From the NCBI RefSeq assembly GCF_029360805.1, contig NZ_JARKNC010000006.1, forward strand, positions 188,199-252,198: 64,000 nt of DNA, written 5' to 3'. Each line of letters starts with the position of its first letter. Within the stretch, counting starts at the first letter, position 1. The DNA comes from Daejeonella sp. JGW-45 (GTDB taxonomy: Bacteria; Bacteroidota; Bacteroidia; Sphingobacteriales; Sphingobacteriaceae). A program made the position numbers and the translations under genes. This document shows positions 61,125 to 64,000 of the stretch, piece by piece. The notes beneath the pieces are model-generated. The model saw nothing but the letters and a program-made list of their open reading frames with translations. It ran no database searches and was not told where the DNA came from.

Positions 61125-62126
61125 TCAGCTAGTTATCGTCCACGGGGCATCTATAAGCTGTTTCAGATAGCTATTGGGTGTTCCGAAACTATGCACCCAG
61201 CTGGCGATCTCAGAACATGAATTATGAAAGTTTTTGGTAGGTCTGTAATTTAGTTCCCGCTTAATTAGAGAAATGTCCAGCACAGAATTATTTTCCATTG
61301 ATTGTAGAACGGGCTTACTAATGTTTCTGACAACCCCTTTTTTAGTGTTAAGCAGAAGAAACATCCGGACAAGAGGCGCGGGCAGCCCCAGAGGGATTAA
61401 GTTAACTTTCTTAACCGCAGAGGCACATTCTAATGCCAGCTCCCATAGCAAGTACGGTTTTTCATCGGTAATATTAAATACCTGAAACTGCTTTTGATCC
61501 TTTCTGGCTAAATAAAGGTCAATTGCGTAACCAATATTGTCAATATGGGTGAGAGAGCTCTGTGTTTCTTTTTTAAACGGGCATAATAGGAAATTACCTT
61601 TTACCAGGCTGAGAAGTTTAGGTAATAAAATGCGGTCTCCAACGCCATATATAGCCCTTGGGCGAAGTATAAGGCGTTTTTGATGCTCCGGTATGTCCAA
61701 TTCCACAATGTCTTCTGCCAGCAATTTGGTTTCGCCGTAATCGCTTAGTTCAGATTGTATGCTAGCATCGTCTTCTGTAACCGGAAGGCCTTTGAACTGG
61801 TAAACAGATGAGGACGAAATGTGGATGAAAAACCGGCAATTTCTGGCCGCTTCTACGACGTTAAGCGTGCCTTCTACGTTGCTTAGAATAAGGTTTTTGT
61901 AGGTATCTGTATCAGAAGCCAGAGCGGCCGCATGGATACATACATCAGCATCGATAAGGTTCATAACCCCCGTTATATCTTCCTTAATATATCCTGCTAC
62001 TTTCAGTAGATTTCGATTGGGTGTTTCCCGGTTCCCGATCGCAAGGATCTCATGCCCTTCTGAATGAAAATATCTGCAAAGAGCAGCCCCTACGAATCCA
62101 TTGGCACCAGTGATCGCTATTTTCAT
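61125..62126 (-). CDS. NAD-dependent epimerase/dehydratase family protein
   Basis: The 333-residue protein has the Rossmann motif ITGANGFVGAALCRYF near the start, and the Tyr/Lys pair in DYGETKLLAEDIVELD. I used ATG 62126; a longer frame from 62162 adds 12 residues with no Rossmann character. The substrate is unknown; similar proteins make surface-polysaccharide sugars. It stands alone. Confidence 0.88.
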   Translation of the reverse strand: MKIAITGANGFVGAALCRYFHSEGHEILAIGNRETPNRNLLKVAGYIKEDITGVMNLIDADVCIHAAALASDTDTYKNLILSNVEGTLNVVEAARNCRFFIHISSSSVYQFKGLPVTEDDASIQSELSDYGETKLLAEDIVELDIPEHQKRLILRPRAIYGVGDRILLPKLLSLVKGNFLLCPFKKETQSSLTHIDNIGYAIDLYLARKDQKQFQVFNITDEKPYLLWELALECASAVKKVNLIPLGLPAPLVRMFLLLNTKKGVVRNISKPVLQSMENNSVLDISLIKRELNYRPTKNFHNSCSEIASWVHSFGTPNSYLKQLIDAPWTITS

Positions 62127-62288
62127 TTCTATAATTATTTTCAAAAGCAGTACTTCTGCCAAAGTAATAGAAGGATTCCAACCAAGACTAAATATTTCCT
62201 CGAGTTTATTCTACTATTACATTAAATGAATGAGAATGTTTTAATTAAGATGCGAATTATGACGAAGAAAAAACGGAGGGGTAATAAA

Positions 62289-62322
62289 CAAGAAACGCCG
62301 CTCACAGGAGCGGCGTTTCTTG
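62289..62322 (-). terminator. Terminator of glyS
   Basis: A perfect 15-bp stem (62289-62303 with 62308-62322) encloses the loop ACAG. On the minus strand it follows the glyS stop by 14 nt and is followed by a T-rich run. Confidence 0.85.
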
Positions 62323-62335
62323 TGTTAATCTGGTT

Positions 62336-63796
62336 TTATTTTAATAAATTCTTCCAGCTGACAAGGTCGCCTATGATCTTCTCCAGCTCATCAGAGCCAA
62401 CACGTTCTTGCTGCATGCTATCTCTATGTCTTATAGTAACGGTATTATCTTCCAATGTCTGGTGATCAATAGTGATACAAAAAGGTGTACCAATGGCGTC
62501 CTGCCTGCGGTAGCGTTTTCCTATGGAGTCTTTTTCGTCGTACTGAAGGTTGAAATCCAGCTTCAGGTTATCCATTATTTCTCTCGCTTTTTCAGGAAGG
62601 CCGTCTTTTTTTGTAAGCGGCAATACCGCAGCCTTAACGGGTGCCAGGCAAGGGTGCAGTCTTAAGACAGTCCTTGAATCTTGTTTTTCTTCGGTGCTGA
62701 GGTCTTGTTCTTCATATGCATTACACATGGTGAGCAAAAACATACGGTCCAATCCTATTGAAGTTTCAATAACATAGGGAACGTAGTTCTTATTCTCTAC
62801 AGTATCAAAATACTGGAGCTTCTTTCCAGAGAATTTCTCATGCTGACTCAGATCAAAATCTGTCCTGCTGTGAATTCCCTCAACTTCTTTGAATCCAAAG
62901 GGGAATTCAAACTCAATATCCACCGCAGCATTTGCATAATGTGCAAGCTTAACGTGATCATGAAAACGGTACTTTTCCGGCTTGGTACCTACAGCGAGAT
63001 GCCATTTTAGCCTGGATTCTTTCCAATGTGCGTACCATTGCATTTCTGTTCCGGGCTTTACGAAGAACTGCATTTCCATCTGTTCAAATTCGCGCATACG
63101 CATGATGAACTGACGGGCAATAACTTCATTTCTGAATGCTTTCCCAATTTGGGCAATTCCAAATGGAATTCGCATCCTGCCTGACTTTTGCACGTTAAGA
63201 AAGTTTACAAATATACCTTGGGCAGTTTCCGGACGCAGATAAACCTGATCGGAGTCTTCTGCCATAGCTCCCATCTGCGTAGAAAACATCAGATTGAACT
63301 GACGGACATCAGTCCAGTTACGAGTACCGGAAACCGGGCACACTATTTCATGCTGTTCGATTAGCGCTTTTAATGCCGGAAGATCATCAGCAGCCAGGGC
63401 CGCATCCATATCAGACTGCAGTTTATTTGCCTTATCAGCCTTACCGTCCTTTTCATAACGGGCTATCTTATCTTCAATTAAGTTGTCGGCACGGTACCGC
63501 TTCTTGGAATCTTTATTATCGATCATCGGGTCAGCAAAGCCATCCACGTGGCCGCTGGCTTTCCAGACCTTTGGATGCATAAAGATCGCTGAATCAATAC
63601 CCACGATGTTCTCGTTAAGCTGGACCATGGATTTCCACCAGTAAGTCTTGATGTTGTTTTTTAGTTCAGCACCCAGTTGTCCGTAATCATATACGGCGCC
63701 TAATCCATCATATATTTCGCTTGATTGAAATACAAAACCATACTCTTTGGTGTGGGATATAACGTTTTTAAATAGTTCGTCGTTGTTTTTGCTCAT
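62336..63796 (-). CDS. glyS: Glycyl-tRNA synthetase (single-chain type)
   Basis: The 486-residue class II synthetase starts at ATG 63796 (MSKNNDELFKNVISHTKEYGF). It shows YDYGQLGAELKNNIKTYWW, RPETAQGIFVNF and FNLMFST in the catalytic domain, and motif 3 in YVIETSIGLDRMFLL, followed by the anticodon-binding domain. It charges tRNA-Gly. A frame extension to 63913 adds residues that overlap the promoter (63804-63811) and an inverted repeat, so it was rejected. Confidence 0.97.
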   Translation of the reverse strand: MSKNNDELFKNVISHTKEYGFVFQSSEIYDGLGAVYDYGQLGAELKNNIKTYWWKSMVQLNENIVGIDSAIFMHPKVWKASGHVDGFADPMIDNKDSKKRYRADNLIEDKIARYEKDGKADKANKLQSDMDAALAADDLPALKALIEQHEIVCPVSGTRNWTDVRQFNLMFSTQMGAMAEDSDQVYLRPETAQGIFVNFLNVQKSGRMRIPFGIAQIGKAFRNEVIARQFIMRMREFEQMEMQFFVKPGTEMQWYAHWKESRLKWHLAVGTKPEKYRFHDHVKLAHYANAAVDIEFEFPFGFKEVEGIHSRTDFDLSQHEKFSGKKLQYFDTVENKNYVPYVIETSIGLDRMFLLTMCNAYEEQDLSTEEKQDSRTVLRLHPCLAPVKAAVLPLTKKDGLPEKAREIMDNLKLDFNLQYDEKDSIGKRYRRQDAIGTPFCITIDHQTLEDNTVTIRHRDSMQQERVGSDELEKIIGDLVSWKNLLK

Positions 63797-63803
63797 AACA
63801 CGA

Positions 63804-63811
63804 CAAAGATA
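63804..63811 (-). promoter_or_regulatory. Promoter -7 box of glyS
   Basis: A perfect TATCTTTG on the minus strand lies 7 nt before the glyS ATG at 63796 and fixes that start. Confidence 0.6.
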
Positions 63812-63837
63812 GTAATGGAATCGAGAAACGAGATGCG

Positions 63838-63931
63838 AGAAGCGAGAAGATCTGAGGCACGGCTTGATATAACGGAATGTCTTTACCCGATTCCGAAAAA
63901 TCTCGTGTCTCATGTCTCGATTCTCGCTTCT
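63838..63931. repeat. Inverted repeat between glyS and the ABC transporter gene
   Basis: AGAAGCGAGAA (63838-63848) is the reverse complement of TTCTCGCTTCT (63921-63931). Inside lies a second small hairpin CGGAAT/ATTCCG. The arms are made of the words GAGA and GCGAGAA and are related to further words nearby. It lies in the divergent region. Confidence 0.6.
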
Positions 63932-63948
63932 ATCCTTAACTTTGAGCC

Positions 63949-64000
63949 ATGAGCATCTCCGTAACGAATCTTAGCAAAGATTATGGTCTGCAGAAAGCTG
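63949..64000 (+). CDS. ABC transporter ATP-binding protein, N-terminal fragment (possible GldA)
   Basis: ATG 63949 opens a frame (SISVTNLSKDYGLQKA) that runs off the right edge after 17 codons. The pattern VTNLSKDYGLQKA is the typical start of an ABC ATPase, and in this group resembles gliding protein GldA. TAACTTTG at 63937-63944 could be a promoter box, but only 4 nt separate it from the ATG. Only the family is reasonably supported. Confidence 0.6.
   Translation, partial: MSISVTNLSKDYGLQKA

Noticed and set aside
63796-63913. Longer start of glyS at 63913
   Set aside because: It covers the promoter box at 63804-63811 and part of an inverted repeat; family alignment starts at MSKNN.

Overview
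The window looks like a chromosomal segment of a Bacteroidota, most likely a Sphingobacteriaceae-type (Pedobacter/Mucilaginibacter-like) free-living heterotroph. Reasons: promoter boxes of the Bacteroidota type TAnnTTTG (often TATCTTTG) lie in front of many genes; a subtilase carries a type IX secretion sorting domain; there is a LytTR/LytS pair, a homogentisate route, a GH9/GH18 glycan locus, and a probable gldA start at the right edge. No transposase, phage gene, rRNA or CRISPR array was seen. One tRNA gene (Val, anticodon GAC) is present. Family names rest on motifs read by eye; no database search was possible.

Layout. 1-5.1 kb: a hybrid histidine kinase cut by the window edge, and a three-domain DNA ligase D without Ku beside it. 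5.3-10.8 kb: tRNA-Val, then a sodium:solute symporter, an FAD oxidoreductase and a LacI regulator (one catabolic unit). 11-15.5 kb: secreted subtilase, thymidine kinase, an acidic protein of unknown role. 15.5-22.8 kb: the cell-shape genes mreB-mreC-mreD and PBP2-rodA on the minus strand, split by an AraC-DUF983 pair on the plus strand. 22.9-25 kb: purH, purN. 25.1-29.6 kb: hppD-hmgA facing a fumarylacetoacetase-like gene and a flavin reductase-like gene (tyrosine catabolism). Phenylalanine hydroxylase with an SDR lies separately at 53-55.6 kb and feeds the same pathway. 29.7-32.4 kb: LytTR regulator, LytS kinase and a LiaF-like membrane protein.

32.5-41.3 kb is the most interesting part: a DeoR regulator facing a run of genes for a GH9 glycosidase, a NodB-type deacetylase, a ROK sugar kinase, an MFS transporter, a SIS-domain sugar-phosphate protein, a GH18-like enzyme and a Gfo/Idh oxidoreductase. 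The set looks like a compact pathway for an amino-sugar glycan, with no SusC/SusD pair. The GH9 and deacetylase frames meet at A AAA AAG TAG behind a GGGAGGGAG purine run. This has the layout of a dnaX-type -1 frameshift site, and slipping there would make one GH9-deacetylase protein. A mutation or sequencing error in the A7 run is the main alternative.

41.2-47.7 kb: a minus-strand molybdenum cofactor operon (xdhC, mocA-like, moaA, moeA, a TauE-type permease, moaD, moeB-like, moaE) pointing to a xanthine-dehydrogenase-type enzyme encoded elsewhere. 47.8-53.1 kb: small secreted or lipid-anchored proteins, a PAS kinase and a short SSB. 55.7-60.1 kb: a nucleotide-sugar epimerase facing a flippase-like protein, a GT2 and an ArnT-like GT39, a likely lipid-linked sugar transfer set. 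60.1-64 kb: an L,D-transpeptidase-family protein, another epimerase, glycyl-tRNA synthetase and the first codons of an ABC ATPase.
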